64,000 nt of DNA from Mameliella sp. CS4 (lineage in GTDB: Bacteria; Pseudomonadota; Alphaproteobacteria; Rhodobacterales; Rhodobacteraceae): NCBI RefSeq assembly GCF_019392335.1, contig NZ_JAHXRQ010000005.1:1-64000 (forward strand), written 5' to 3'. Positions 1 to 6,967 of this stretch are shown piece after piece. The notes below the pieces were generated by a model. That model ran no database searches, was not told where the DNA came from, and was given only the letters and a program-made list of their open reading frames with translations. The position numbers were made by a program, and so were the translations under genes. Position 1 is the stretch's first letter. Every line of letters starts with the position of its first letter.

Positions 1-176
1 GCCCAGACATAGGCCAAGGGCCACTGCAACTGCCCGCTGAGATACTTGGACAGGGTGCCCTTGCCGACCTGCCCGCCCAGCCGCGCATTGATCGTCTCCG
101 CAGCGGCATCGAGGCAGCCGAAGGTGCCGTCGATCAGCGCCGACATGGCCGCATTGATGGCCCGCCCTTCATTCAT
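1..176 (-). CDS. Partial phage protein with HTH-like N-terminus
   Basis: The reading frame starts at an ATG whose first base is 176 and runs off the left edge of the window, so only 58 residues are visible. A GAGG sequence lies 7 bases before the start. The visible part is rich in small and helical residues, and a segment around residues 25-50 (AAETINARLGGQVGKGTLSK) looks like a Cro/repressor-type helix-turn-helix. It is transcribed away from the immunity genes. I do not recognise a specific family; a phage DNA-binding regulator is the likeliest reading, from the HTH-like pattern and position only. Confidence 0.55.
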   Translation of the reverse strand, partial: MNEGRAINAAMSALIDGTFGCLDAAAETINARLGGQVGKGTLSKYLSGQLQWPLAYVW

Positions 177-346
177 CCCGAAACCTCGTTTCCTGTGCAC
201 CGGCCCGTGATGCAGGCAGACAGGCGGCATGGGACAGACAGACCGACAACATGTTGACGAAACGCCAGCGCAGGGCGGAAACTGCGGGCGCGCCGGGGTA
301 GCAGCCCGACGCGCCCAACCACATGACGCCAGAAGGAAAACGCCAC

Positions 347-589
347 ATGGCAAACGACGACGTGACCCGGATCATCCTGCGGCAGGCCGGGGAAATCCAA
401 GCTCTGAAAACCGTCCTGGCCCAACTGATCTCTCGCCTTGCGGCGGACCATCCGGACACCGAGGGCTATGTCCTCACACTGACCGCTGGCGTGCGCGGCG
501 CGTCCGAGGCCGCGGACGTGCCCTCGGCAATGCTCGACGCGATGGAAGGCGTGGCCGACATGATCGAGGACATGGCCCTGAACGACTGA
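347..589 (+). CDS. Small acidic phage protein of unknown function
   Basis: An 80-residue protein. The ATG at 347 is preferred over the in-frame ATG at 323 because an AAGGAAA ribosome-binding site lies just before 347. The sequence is mostly helical and acidic (C-terminus AMEGVADMIEDMALND) with no membrane segment and no recognised domain. It sits between two leftward genes and ends one base before the stop of the convergent gene at 591-827. The location beside the repressor genes suggests an accessory immunity or regulatory role, which is inference only. Confidence 0.55.
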   Translation: MANDDVTRIILRQAGEIQALKTVLAQLISRLAADHPDTEGYVLTLTAGVRGASEAADVPSAMLDAMEGVADMIEDMALND

Positions 590-590
590 C

Positions 591-827
591 CTACGCATCG
601 CGGGATCTCCCGAGCCGCCGGAATGCCGCCTCGCCTTCCCGCGCCGCTTGCCGCGCTTGCTTCTCTGCAGAGGCAAGCGCGGCGGCAAAATCCATCCGCG
701 CCTTGCGCTGCGCCACCTCGGCGCGGTGTCGGATCACCCAGGCCGCCAGACAGCCCGCGCCGAACCCGGCAAGCGCACCGACCAGGACGGTGAGGAAGAG
801 GAAGGCAGTGAAGGCGATGGGGGTCAT
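591..827 (-). CDS. Small single-pass membrane protein
   Basis: A 78-residue protein with one hydrophobic segment at about residues 4-32 (FTAFLFLTVLVGALAGFGAG) followed by a basic, alanine-rich helix that could form a coiled coil (RKARMDFAAALASAEKQARQ). Its ATG overlaps the stop of the upstream Cro-like gene by 4 bases (ATGA), so the two are translationally coupled. The family is not recognised. The layout of an N-terminal anchor and a cytoplasmic charged helix fits a phage-encoded inner-membrane accessory protein. Confidence 0.6.
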   Translation of the reverse strand: MTPIAFTAFLFLTVLVGALAGFGAGCLAAWVIRHRAEVAQRKARMDFAAALASAEKQARQAAREGEAAFRRLGRSRDA

Positions 828-1036
828 GCGGCGCTCTCCTGTTCAGCGTCCGGGTTCGGGACCCACGACTCGGCAGGCACAGCGCCGCCGGTGAGACGAT
901 GAATCCGGACCGCCAGAACCAACCCGGGCACCTTTTTGCCGCCCAGCAGGTCACAGAGGTAACCGGGGGAGATTTCGAGCCGGCGCGCCCATGCGGCCTG
1001 GCTATCTCCGGAGTTTTTGATGAAGTCAGCGAACAT
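824..1036 (-). CDS. Cro-like phage regulator (HTH)
   Basis: A 70-residue helix-turn-helix protein transcribed divergently from the CI-like gene. The pattern DSQAAWARRLEISPGYLCDL is a typical Cro/C1 helix-turn-helix in which the second helix reads out DNA. I place the start at the ATG at 1036; a TTG at 1075 in the same frame would add 13 residues but runs through the operator. A perfect inverted repeat (1039-1052) lies immediately upstream of this ATG, consistent with repression of the gene by itself or by CI. In family terms it would act in the lysis/lysogeny switch. The function is inferred from fold and position. Confidence 0.65.
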   Translation of the reverse strand: MFADFIKNSGDSQAAWARRLEISPGYLCDLLGGKKVPGLVLAVRIHRLTGGAVPAESWVPNPDAEQESAA

Positions 1037-1038
1037 CT

Positions 1039-1106
1039 TGAGAATCTTCTCACACAGAGAAGATCGCCCCGTCAAGATTTGAATTCTTTGTCAGCGAATA
1101 TTCTCT
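1039..1106. promoter_or_regulatory. Left operator region of the immunity switch
   Basis: Two dyads lie between the divergent cro-like and cI-like genes. TGAGAATCTTCTCA (1039-1052) is a perfect 6+6 inverted repeat with a 2-base centre. AGCGAATATTCTCT (1093-1106) has a palindromic GAATATTC core with near-symmetric flanks. A half site GAGAAG occurs at about 1057. The second dyad is nearly identical to sites at 2168-2212 on the other side of the repressor gene, which supports a shared repressor. TTGACG on the minus strand (1070-1075) could be a -35 element for the cro-like gene. Confidence 0.6.
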
Positions 1107-1150
1107 CTCAGCGTATTGCCCGGAGCAGCCCGCCGAAGGACAACCCGCAC

Positions 1151-1723
1151 ATGGGTCCAATCATCCTCAAGCAATTGAAAACGCTGCGCATGACGCAGAC
1201 CGCCCTTGCCGACAAGGTCGGCATCAGCGCGGGCTACCTCAGCGAATTGATCTCGGGCAAGAAACAGCCCTCGATGGCAACGCTCAACGCGATTGCCGAA
1301 GCTCTGGAGATCACGACTGCCGAATTGCACGGCGCGCCGACACCGGCACCGGGCTTTCAGGAGCCGCCGGAAAGCTTTGTCTCCCCGGTAAAGGAAACGC
1401 CGGAGGATCTGCGCCAGGCCCTGACAGAACAGCCCGGCCACGCCGCCTACCGCATCAACCGCGCAGCCATCCCCTTCGGCATGCTGGCAGGTGACATCAT
1501 CATCCTGGAACTCGGGAAAGGCGGGCACCCCGGCGACCTGGTGATTGCCACCCAGGTCGACACCTTCGGCGCCGCCGAGACTTTTCTGGCCCGCAAGATC
1601 GGGGACAGCTTCATGCTACCCGATCCGCAGGACCCGCCGCGCAAGTCACGCGGCGGAACGATAATTACCGTGATGGGCCGGGTGGCGGCCGTGTTCAGGA
1701 ATACAGGTCCCTCTGCCCACTGA
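1151..1723 (+). CDS. CI-like phage repressor (HTH plus S24-like C-terminus without the Ser)
   Basis: A 190-residue repressor. Residues 5-60 form a clear HTH_3 domain (MTQTALADKVGISAGYLSEL). Residues about 100-185 follow the LexA/CI S24 beta fold (GDIIILELGKGGHPGDLVIA), but the position where S24 peptidases carry the Ser-Met nucleophile reads Gly-Met (residues 110-111). Self-cleavage is therefore unlikely and induction may use another route. I start at the ATG at 1151; upstream in-frame sequence overlaps the operator and the divergent gene. Its 3' end overlaps the convergent membrane-protein gene by 29 bases. It should bind the GAATATTC-type operators on both sides. Confidence 0.75.
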   Translation: MGPIILKQLKTLRMTQTALADKVGISAGYLSELISGKKQPSMATLNAIAEALEITTAELHGAPTPAPGFQEPPESFVSPVKETPEDLRQALTEQPGHAAYRINRAAIPFGMLAGDIIILELGKGGHPGDLVIATQVDTFGAAETFLARKIGDSFMLPDPQDPPRKSRGGTIITVMGRVAAVFRNTGPSAH

Positions 1724-2090
1724 ACACCTTTCGCGCCGACGTCATGTTGTCGAACACCTGCCCTTCGACCCAGTACCGACCGTCGCCAATGTCGCGCAAT
1801 TCGCGCCCGTAACGCACCTCGACGATCCGACCCGGCGCCTTGCCGCCACCGGGCGCAGGCACTGCCCTGCGTTCTGCATCGACAGTTTCCGCGATGAAGG
1901 CGACGGCCCGCGCCAGGTGCGCCAACAGCACCAGCAGCAAGCCACCCACAACCGATGGCACCGCCGCCATGATGCCGGGCAGCGGATCGCGCTCGCCGAC
2001 GTTCAGCGCAATCAGCACCATGCCACCCGCGACCGTCAGCCAGCCAATGATCTCGATCACAGCGGACAATTTCCGCAATCCGTCAAACAT
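1695..2090 (-). CDS. Membrane protein with two hydrophobic segments
   Basis: A 131-residue protein starting at the ATG at 2090, with a strong GGAGG ribosome-binding site 6 bases upstream. Two hydrophobic stretches are visible, about residues 12-32 (EIIGWLTVAGGMVLIALNVG) and 40-65 (IMAAVPSVVGGLLLVLLAHL), followed by a soluble tail that ends YWVEGQVFDNMTSARKVFSG. It is convergent with the repressor and transcribed from the right operator region. In lambdoid terms this is where rex- or superinfection-exclusion-type genes sit, so a lysogenic-conversion membrane protein is plausible. No family is recognised. Confidence 0.6.
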   Translation of the reverse strand: MFDGLRKLSAVIEIIGWLTVAGGMVLIALNVGERDPLPGIMAAVPSVVGGLLLVLLAHLARAVAFIAETVDAERRAVPAPGGGKAPGRIVEVRYGRELRDIGDGRYWVEGQVFDNMTSARKVFSGQRDLYS

Positions 2091-2167
2091 CAAACCCCTC
2101 CACCAGATCAATGCCACGACCGTAGCCGCAGGACCGTTACAGCTCAACGATTCACCTCGGCGGCAAC

Positions 2168-2225
2168 CGATATTCTCCTGTGGCGAATATTTCTCTTGAC
2201 GCGAATATTCTCTGTCAGCTAATTC
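2168..2225 (+). promoter_or_regulatory. Early promoter with three tandem repressor operators
   Basis: Three related sites lie in tandem: CGATATTCTC (2168-2177), CGAATATTTCTC (2184-2195) and CGAATATTCTC (2202-2212), with starts 16 and 18 bases apart. The third is essentially identical to the site at 1093-1106. A sigma-70-like promoter TTGACG (2196-2201), 18 bases, TAATTC (2220-2225) points into the long early operon; one operator lies inside the spacer and another ends at the -35 box. Binding there would block the promoter. Confidence 0.65.
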
Positions 2226-2314
2226 TCCCTTCATCCCACCCCGGCCACATCCCCCGCGATGCACCCGCCGGGACACCCCGCCCGCCGTCAGGCAGGCACT
2301 TGGATGGAGGCCAT

Positions 2315-2617
2315 ATGCGTATCCCCCGCGATTTCACCGCCGATCTACTTGTCCCGCCCTCGGGCGCGGTTGACCGGATCACCTGCCTGGACGCCTGGCT
2401 GCGGCTGAAAGCCCGCCAGCGGCTGGAGGATGGCACCAGCGCCGCCATTGAACCGCAGCGCCTCTCGCGCCTCCTGCGCCTGCCCACCCCGGTCAACGAG
2501 ATCGACGCCGCCCGCATCAACGCCCTGCCCGCCACCCGCGCCGCCATCGCCAGGCTGGGCGCCCGCGCAGGCTCCCGCGAGATCGCGGCCTACACCTACC
2601 GACCGGGGTGCACGTGA
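2315..2617 (+). CDS. First gene of the phage early operon, unknown function
   Basis: A 100-residue protein. The start is the ATG at 2315 with GGAGG seven bases upstream, about 90 bases after the early promoter. The protein is helical and basic, with no membrane segment and no domain I recognise; the middle part (CLDAWLRLKARQRLEDGTS) looks amphipathic. Its TGA overlaps the next ATG (TGATG at 2615-2619). As the first gene behind the operator-controlled promoter it is a candidate early regulator or host-takeover factor, which is inference from position alone. Confidence 0.6.
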   Translation: MRIPRDFTADLLVPPSGAVDRITCLDAWLRLKARQRLEDGTSAAIEPQRLSRLLRLPTPVNEIDAARINALPATRAAIARLGARAGSREIAAYTYRPGCT

Positions 2618-2805
2618 TGGACGCGCTCACCCGAGAAGCCGCGGACCATCTCTGGTACGCCCGCGCCGTCCTCGCCGACATTGCAGCCCAGGACACCGCC
2701 ACGGTGATCGAGGCCTGCCGCATGGTCGAAACCAAAAGCGACGACCTGCAGGAATGGAAAGACGTCCGCGCCCTGCGGGAACGCCTGGAGAGAGAGGCCG
2801 CATGA
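2617..2805 (+). CDS. Small phage early protein
   Basis: A 62-residue helical, charged protein whose ATG shares bases with the stop of the preceding gene and whose stop overlaps the ATG of the DHH gene. Translational coupling on both sides is the main evidence that it is real. No motif is recognised. A single helical bundle, perhaps a dimer (RALRERLEREAA at the C-terminus), can be predicted by eye. Confidence 0.55.
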   Translation: MDALTREAADHLWYARAVLADIAAQDTATVIEACRMVETKSDDLQEWKDVRALRERLEREAA

Positions 2806-3668
2806 CACGCACGATCTGCATCTACCATGTCAATTGCGCAGATGGTTTCACCGCCGCTTGGGCCGTTCGAGAAGCCCTTGGCGACGCCGTCGAATACATT
2901 CCGGCAGGCTACGGCAGCGAGCCGCCCGACGTCACAGGCGCCGACGTGATCATCGTCGATTTCAGTTACAAGCGCCCAGTGCTGGAACGCATGGCGCAGA
3001 CCGCGCGGTCCATCCTGATTCTCGACCACCACAAGACAGCCCAGGCGGATCTTGCCGGGTTGCCGTCCCCCGCTGGCGGCTGGGAGGCGCACCGCTCATC
3101 CGCTGGAAACCCCGTCGCCCTCTTCGACATGGACCGCAGCGGCGCGCAGATGGCCTGGGCCTATTTCCACGAGGGCGCCGCCCCTGCCATTGTCGACTAT
3201 GTCGCCGACCGTGATCTGTGGCAGTGGCGGCTTGAACACTCGCACGAGATCAGCGCCGTGATCGCCTCCTACGACATGACCTTCGACCGCTGGCACGAAT
3301 TGGCGGCGAACATGCAGGCAGACTACGATCTGGGCCTGATGGCCGACGAGGGCGCCGCGATCCTGCGCGCCCGCAACAAGATCGTGCAGAGCATCATCGA
3401 TAGCACGTTCCGCACCATGCAGATCGGCGGACACATTGTGCCCGTTGCCAACGGCCCTTACGCGCTTGCCTCCGAGGTTGCTGGTACATTGGCCGAGGGC
3501 GCCCCCTTCGCCGCCAGCTATGTCGACACTCCTAAGGGTCGCGCCTTCTCGCTGCGGTCCAGAGCCGATGGTGAGGATGTTTCCGAAATTGCGGCCCGCT
3601 TCGGCGGCGGCGGTCATCGTCAAGCCGCCGGTTTCCTTGCCCCGCTCCGCTGGGAGGGTGAGGCATGA
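2802..3668 (+). CDS. DHH/DHHA1-family phosphoesterase
   Basis: A 288-residue protein with the full DHH set: motif I (HVNCADGFTAAW, residues 9-20), an Asp in VIIVDFSYKRP (about 49-59), the DHH triplet at 75-77 (ILILDHHKT), and a later metal Asp in VADRDLW (about 135-141). The C-terminal DHHA1 glycine-rich motif GGGGHRQAAGF binds substrate. Characterised members (NrnA, GdpP, RecJ relatives) are Mn-dependent and hydrolyse short RNAs, pAp, or linear and cyclic dinucleotides. It overlaps both neighbours. Phage roles could be nanoRNA recycling or removal of a nucleotide alarm signal; the substrate cannot be told from sequence. Confidence 0.85.
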   Translation: MTRTICIYHVNCADGFTAAWAVREALGDAVEYIPAGYGSEPPDVTGADVIIVDFSYKRPVLERMAQTARSILILDHHKTAQADLAGLPSPAGGWEAHRSSAGNPVALFDMDRSGAQMAWAYFHEGAAPAIVDYVADRDLWQWRLEHSHEISAVIASYDMTFDRWHELAANMQADYDLGLMADEGAAILRARNKIVQSIIDSTFRTMQIGGHIVPVANGPYALASEVAGTLAEGAPFAASYVDTPKGRAFSLRSRADGEDVSEIAARFGGGGHRQAAGFLAPLRWEGEA

Positions 3669-3853
3669 CCCAGCATGACAAATGGGGCGGTCAGCAGACC
3701 GCCGAACACACCTACGGCACCAGTGATGCCGGAATGGACGACCTCGGCATGGGTGAGGCCGCGCGCCGCAGGCACCGCCGCTGGATCTTTGCCCTGCCCA
3801 TCCTTGCCATCCTGGCGCTGGCCGCCGCGCGCATGGTGCTGGCGGCACCGTGA
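3665..3853 (+). CDS. Small single-pass membrane protein
   Basis: A 62-residue protein with a polar N-terminal half and a C-terminal transmembrane helix (WIFALPILAILALAAARMVL, about residues 40-59) preceded by a strongly basic stretch (RRRHRR). By the positive-inside rule the N-terminus should be cytoplasmic, giving a tail-anchor-like layout. It overlaps the DHH gene (ATGA) and the next gene (TGATG). Family not recognised. Confidence 0.6.
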   Translation: MTQHDKWGGQQTAEHTYGTSDAGMDDLGMGEAARRRHRRWIFALPILAILALAAARMVLAAP

Positions 3854-4035
3854 TGAAAACCATCCTGTCCATCGTCGCGGGCGTCCTGCTGATCGCCACT
3901 GCGGTCATGACGCTGCTGTGCATGCGCGAGTGGCCCGTCATGCGCCGCGGCGAACGCCAGGCCGCGGTCTGCCTGGTCGCCCTCTTCGCCGCCGTCACCG
4001 CAGGCCTGACCCTTTACGCGCGAGGCCTGCAATGA
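3853..4035 (+). CDS. Small two-helix membrane protein
   Basis: A 60-residue protein with two hydrophobic helices (ILSIVAGVLLIATAVMTLLC and AAVCLVALFAAVTAGLTLYA) joined by a basic turn (RRGERQ). The ATG at 3853 overlaps the preceding TGA, so I prefer it to the GTG three bases upstream. Together with the previous gene it makes a pair of tiny membrane proteins inside an otherwise soluble early operon, which could be an exclusion or holin-like module. That is speculation. Confidence 0.6.
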   Translation: MKTILSIVAGVLLIATAVMTLLCMREWPVMRRGERQAAVCLVALFAAVTAGLTLYARGLQ

Positions 4036-4211
4036 CCCCCGCCGAGGCCCGCGCAATCCTCGCAGACCCGGCGCCCCACGACGACGCGAAGATCCGCGAC
4101 GCCGCCCGCCTGCTGATCGAGGCGGGAGACCCCGACGACATCCAGAAAGCCCGCAGGTTCGTCAGCTTCGGCCTGCGCCACACAGGAAAGGACTCGCATG
4201 CCACGCGATGA
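4032..4211 (+). CDS. Small phage protein of unknown function
   Basis: A 59-residue soluble protein starting at an ATG that overlaps the previous stop. It is helical and acidic through the middle (DDAKIRDAARLLIEAGDPDD) and basic at the C-terminus. Its 3' end overlaps the start of the next gene by 14 bases in a different frame. Recognised only from coupling and coding frame. Confidence 0.5.
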   Translation: MTPAEARAILADPAPHDDAKIRDAARLLIEAGDPDDIQKARRFVSFGLRHTGKDSHATR

Positions 4212-4524
4212 ACTGAACTTCCTCGAATTCCTCCAGACTTTTCGGCGCGGCGAACTGCTGCGCGAGGTGGATGCCCGCCTGCTGGAGGTTCTGGAGGCCA
4301 TCCAGGAGACCGGCAACAGCGGCGAGATCACGCTGAAACTGCCGCTCAAGGTGAACAAGGCGGGGCAGATCGAATGCGTCCCTCAGGTCACCGCCAAGAA
4401 GCCGCGCCGCGAGCTGGGCGCCGGAATCTACTTCCTCAGCGACGACGCGCGGCTGTCGCGCCGCGATCCCAACCAGGGCGACTGGCTGGACGAGGTCGAA
4501 AGCCGCCGCGACGCGGCGGAATGA
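4198..4524 (+). CDS. Phage early protein of unknown function
   Basis: A 108-residue protein with an AGGAAAGG ribosome-binding site upstream of the ATG at 4198. An N-terminal amphipathic helix region (RDELNFLEFLQTFRRGELLR) leads to a beta-rich middle with two short strands (GEITLKLPLKVNKAGQIECV) that resembles single-strand-binding accessory or structural folds, but I see no diagnostic motif. It lies just upstream of the DUF2303 gene with a 23-base gap. Function unknown. Confidence 0.6.
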   Translation: MPRDELNFLEFLQTFRRGELLREVDARLLEVLEAIQETGNSGEITLKLPLKVNKAGQIECVPQVTAKKPRRELGAGIYFLSDDARLSRRDPNQGDWLDEVESRRDAAE

Positions 4525-4547
4525 ACCCAAACCCGAAAGGACCTGAC

Positions 4548-5372
4548 ATGACCGAAACCGCACAGACCGATCCGCGCGCCGCGCTGGACGTCGCCCTGAA
4601 CGCCGCCCGGCTGGCCGACCCGGTGATAGAGGGCGAACACGGCAAACGCTTCACCTTCGGCCCGACCGATTTCAAGCTGACGGAGATCCCGAACCCACAT
4701 GCCCTGCCGCCGCACATCCAGGCACAGCCCGTGGTGGACGACGCGCAGTCGCTGATCACCTATGCCAACCGGTTCAGCAGCGCCGAGTCCCTGCTGATCG
4801 CGGACATCGACAGCCTGCGCGTCATGGCCTGCCTCGACTACCACGCCGGCAACCAGGACTCCGAGCCGCTGGTCCCGGGTCCGCGCAAGCACACCGCCAC
4901 GCTGCAATTGCGCGAAAGCGAGGAGTTTAAGCGATGGAACGAGGTGCAGGGCGAGCTTATCGACCAGATGGCTTTTGCCGAGTTCCTGGACGAGAACGCC
5001 AGCGATATCATCGACCCGGAACCCACCGTCATGATCGAGATCGCCCGCGACCTCGAAGCCACCCAGGGCGTCAATTTCAAATCCTCGACCCGGCTGCAGA
5101 CCGGTGAGCGGTCAATCGTCTACGAGACCGAGACCCACACCAAGGGCGAGATGAAGGTGCCAACCCAGTTCACCCTGCAGATCCCGCTTTTCGCGGGCGA
5201 GGCGCCTGTCGACATCACCGCCAGCTTCCGGTTCCGCCCCTCCGCCGGCGGCCTGAAACTCGGATTCGTCTGGCGCCGGGTCGAGTACCGCCGCCAGGCA
5301 GAGTTCCAGCAGGTGGCAACGCGCATCGCCGAAGGCACCGGCCTGCCGGTGGTCTTTGGCCGCCCGGCGTAA
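4548..5372 (+). CDS. DUF2303 (YfdQ-like) phage protein
   Basis: A 274-residue protein starting at the ATG at 4548, with GAAAGGA upstream. Features that recall the DUF2303/YfdQ family of phage and prophage proteins are the segment around residues 70-105 (YANRFSSAESLLIADIDSLR), the central FAEFLDENASDI region, and the C-terminal beta-rich part with IPLFAGEAP. Members are common in early regions beside recombination genes; no biochemical role is established that I know of. It is soluble, with no signal peptide. Family assignment is by recall of the motif pattern, not by a search. Confidence 0.7.
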   Translation: MTETAQTDPRAALDVALNAARLADPVIEGEHGKRFTFGPTDFKLTEIPNPHALPPHIQAQPVVDDAQSLITYANRFSSAESLLIADIDSLRVMACLDYHAGNQDSEPLVPGPRKHTATLQLRESEEFKRWNEVQGELIDQMAFAEFLDENASDIIDPEPTVMIEIARDLEATQGVNFKSSTRLQTGERSIVYETETHTKGEMKVPTQFTLQIPLFAGEAPVDITASFRFRPSAGGLKLGFVWRRVEYRRQAEFQQVATRIAEGTGLPVVFGRPA

Positions 5373-5434
5373 GCTGGCCCCCAGCGCCTGCGCCGCCAGC
5401 CCGGCGGCGCATCCCCTCCCAGAAAGGAAATCCC

Positions 5435-6181
5435 ATGACGACGCTCGAAGATCTTCGGAACGCCCGCCAGGCGGAACTGCGGTTGGCGCAGGCACAGGTC
5501 GCCCTCTGCGACGCCCTCATGAAACATGCCCGCACGCTGGAGGAGGACCAACTGGCAATGGACGTCGAGACCGACAGCAAGGGCAAGATGTCGATCATGC
5601 TGCGGCTGGCCAACACCGCCGCACCGAACAGCACGCCCGCCGCCCCCAAACCCGGCGACTGGACCGACGACGAGGACATGACCCTGCTGGCCGAGGCCGA
5701 GAAAGGCACGCCGGTCAAACAGATCGCGCCCAAGGTCGGGCGCAGCTGGCAGGCCGTGGCCAAGCGGCTCAAGGCCCTGAAACAGGCGCAGGACGAAGAG
5801 GGCGGCGAACCCGAGCCCACGCCTGCCTCCGCGCCTGCGGCCTTGCCCACCGCAACCACCCGCGACCCCGGCGAAACCGGGCTGGCCTTGTCCTTCCCCG
5901 GCCTCGGCACGGCCCGCGAAAAGGCCGCCGAACGCCGGATGCGGGCCATCGGCTACCCGGCCCCGCACAGCCCGCAGTCGGATCTGAAACTGGTCGAATC
6001 CATCATGCGCGGCGATGGCATGAGCCTTGCCGCCAATACGGCAGGCCTCGAAAAGGATGCCGCCGGCAAGCGCTGGAAGGCGCTGATGGCCGAGGTGACG
6101 ATCGATAACCAGACGGCCCTGCTGACCGTCCTGCGCCTGCGCTACGAACTGGAACGGCGCGCCAGCGGCCAGGCAGCGTGA
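5435..6181 (+). CDS. Myb/GcrA-like DNA-binding phage protein
   Basis: A 248-residue protein. Residues 74-116 (DWTDDEDMTLLAEAEKGTPV onward, with GRSWQAVAKRLKAL) form a Myb/SANT-like helix-turn-helix of the kind seen at the N-terminus of the alphaproteobacterial cell-cycle regulator GcrA and in many phage early proteins. The N-terminal 45 residues are helical and charged; the C-terminal half is a second helical domain (RMRAIGYPAPHSPQSDLKLV). A GAAAGGAAA ribosome-binding site precedes the ATG. It probably binds DNA; whether it regulates phage or host promoters or aids replication is open. Confidence 0.65.
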   Translation: MTTLEDLRNARQAELRLAQAQVALCDALMKHARTLEEDQLAMDVETDSKGKMSIMLRLANTAAPNSTPAAPKPGDWTDDEDMTLLAEAEKGTPVKQIAPKVGRSWQAVAKRLKALKQAQDEEGGEPEPTPASAPAALPTATTRDPGETGLALSFPGLGTAREKAAERRMRAIGYPAPHSPQSDLKLVESIMRGDGMSLAANTAGLEKDAAGKRWKALMAEVTIDNQTALLTVLRLRYELERRASGQAA

Positions 6182-6190
6182 TGCACCCCC

Positions 6191-6967
6191 ATGCGTGACA
6201 CCTTCGAGTTCCCCGACCCCCAGCCCATCCCGCAGGCAATTTGCGAAATGCTGGATGCTGGCGCTCTGTTCGCCGTCAACCACAGCGCTGGCAAGGACAG
6301 CCAAGCCATGCTGATCACGCTGCGACGCATGGGCGTGCCGGATTCCCAGATTGTCGTCGTTCACGCCGATCTCGGCGAGGTCGAATGGCCCGGAAACATC
6401 GAGCACATCACGGACACTATCGGCAATGTACCGTTGATCATCGCCAAAGCCCGCAAATCGTTTTTCGAAATGGTAGAACATCGCCAGATGTTCCCAAGCC
6501 CCGGCCAACGCCAGTGCACCAGTGACCTGAAACGCGGCCCCATACAGCGCGAACTCCGCCGCTATCTAAAGGCCAACCCTCAGTTCGGGGGGCGGATCGT
6601 CAACTGCATGGGAATGCGGTCCCAGGAAAGCCCAGCCCGTGCCAGACGGAATCCGGTTTCCAGGAATGTGGGATGTTCTGTTGCAGGACGGGAATGGATC
6701 GACTGGCTTCCCATCCATGACATGCTGCATTTCGACGTGTTCGCTACCATCCTGTCCGCAGGGCAGCGACCACACTGGGCCTACTACGCAGGAATGACCC
6801 GCCTTTCCTGCGTCTTCTGTATCATGGCCAGCGCAGCCGACCTGACAACCGCTGCCCGACTGATGCGCGATCTCTACCGCCGCTATGTTGAGACCGAAAA
6901 GCGGGTCGGTCACACCCTCAGTATGTCCGGGCGCGGCTTGGAAGAAATTACCGGAGTGACCGCGTGA
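6191..6967 (+). CDS. PAPS-reductase-like PP-loop ATPase family protein
   Basis: A 258-residue protein with a PP-loop at residues 30-38 (NHSAGKDSQ), the family signature for AMP-forming adenylation, a CTSDLKRGP segment at 109-117 that matches the second PAPS-reductase motif, and a later Cys pair at 207 and 210 (SCVFC). Phage-borne members relate to sulfur transfer and nucleic-acid modification proteins such as DndC as well as to true PAPS reductases. The gene overlaps the following methyltransferase-like gene by 4 bases, suggesting joint action. An ATG at 6181 is out of frame, so 6191 is the start. Substrate not determinable. Confidence 0.75.
   Translation: MRDTFEFPDPQPIPQAICEMLDAGALFAVNHSAGKDSQAMLITLRRMGVPDSQIVVVHADLGEVEWPGNIEHITDTIGNVPLIIAKARKSFFEMVEHRQMFPSPGQRQCTSDLKRGPIQRELRRYLKANPQFGGRIVNCMGMRSQESPARARRNPVSRNVGCSVAGREWIDWLPIHDMLHFDVFATILSAGQRPHWAYYAGMTRLSCVFCIMASAADLTTAARLMRDLYRRYVETEKRVGHTLSMSGRGLEEITGVTA

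Noticed and set aside
229-894. A 221-codon plus-strand frame across several small phage genes
   Set aside because: No start signal; overlaps three better-supported frames on both strands.
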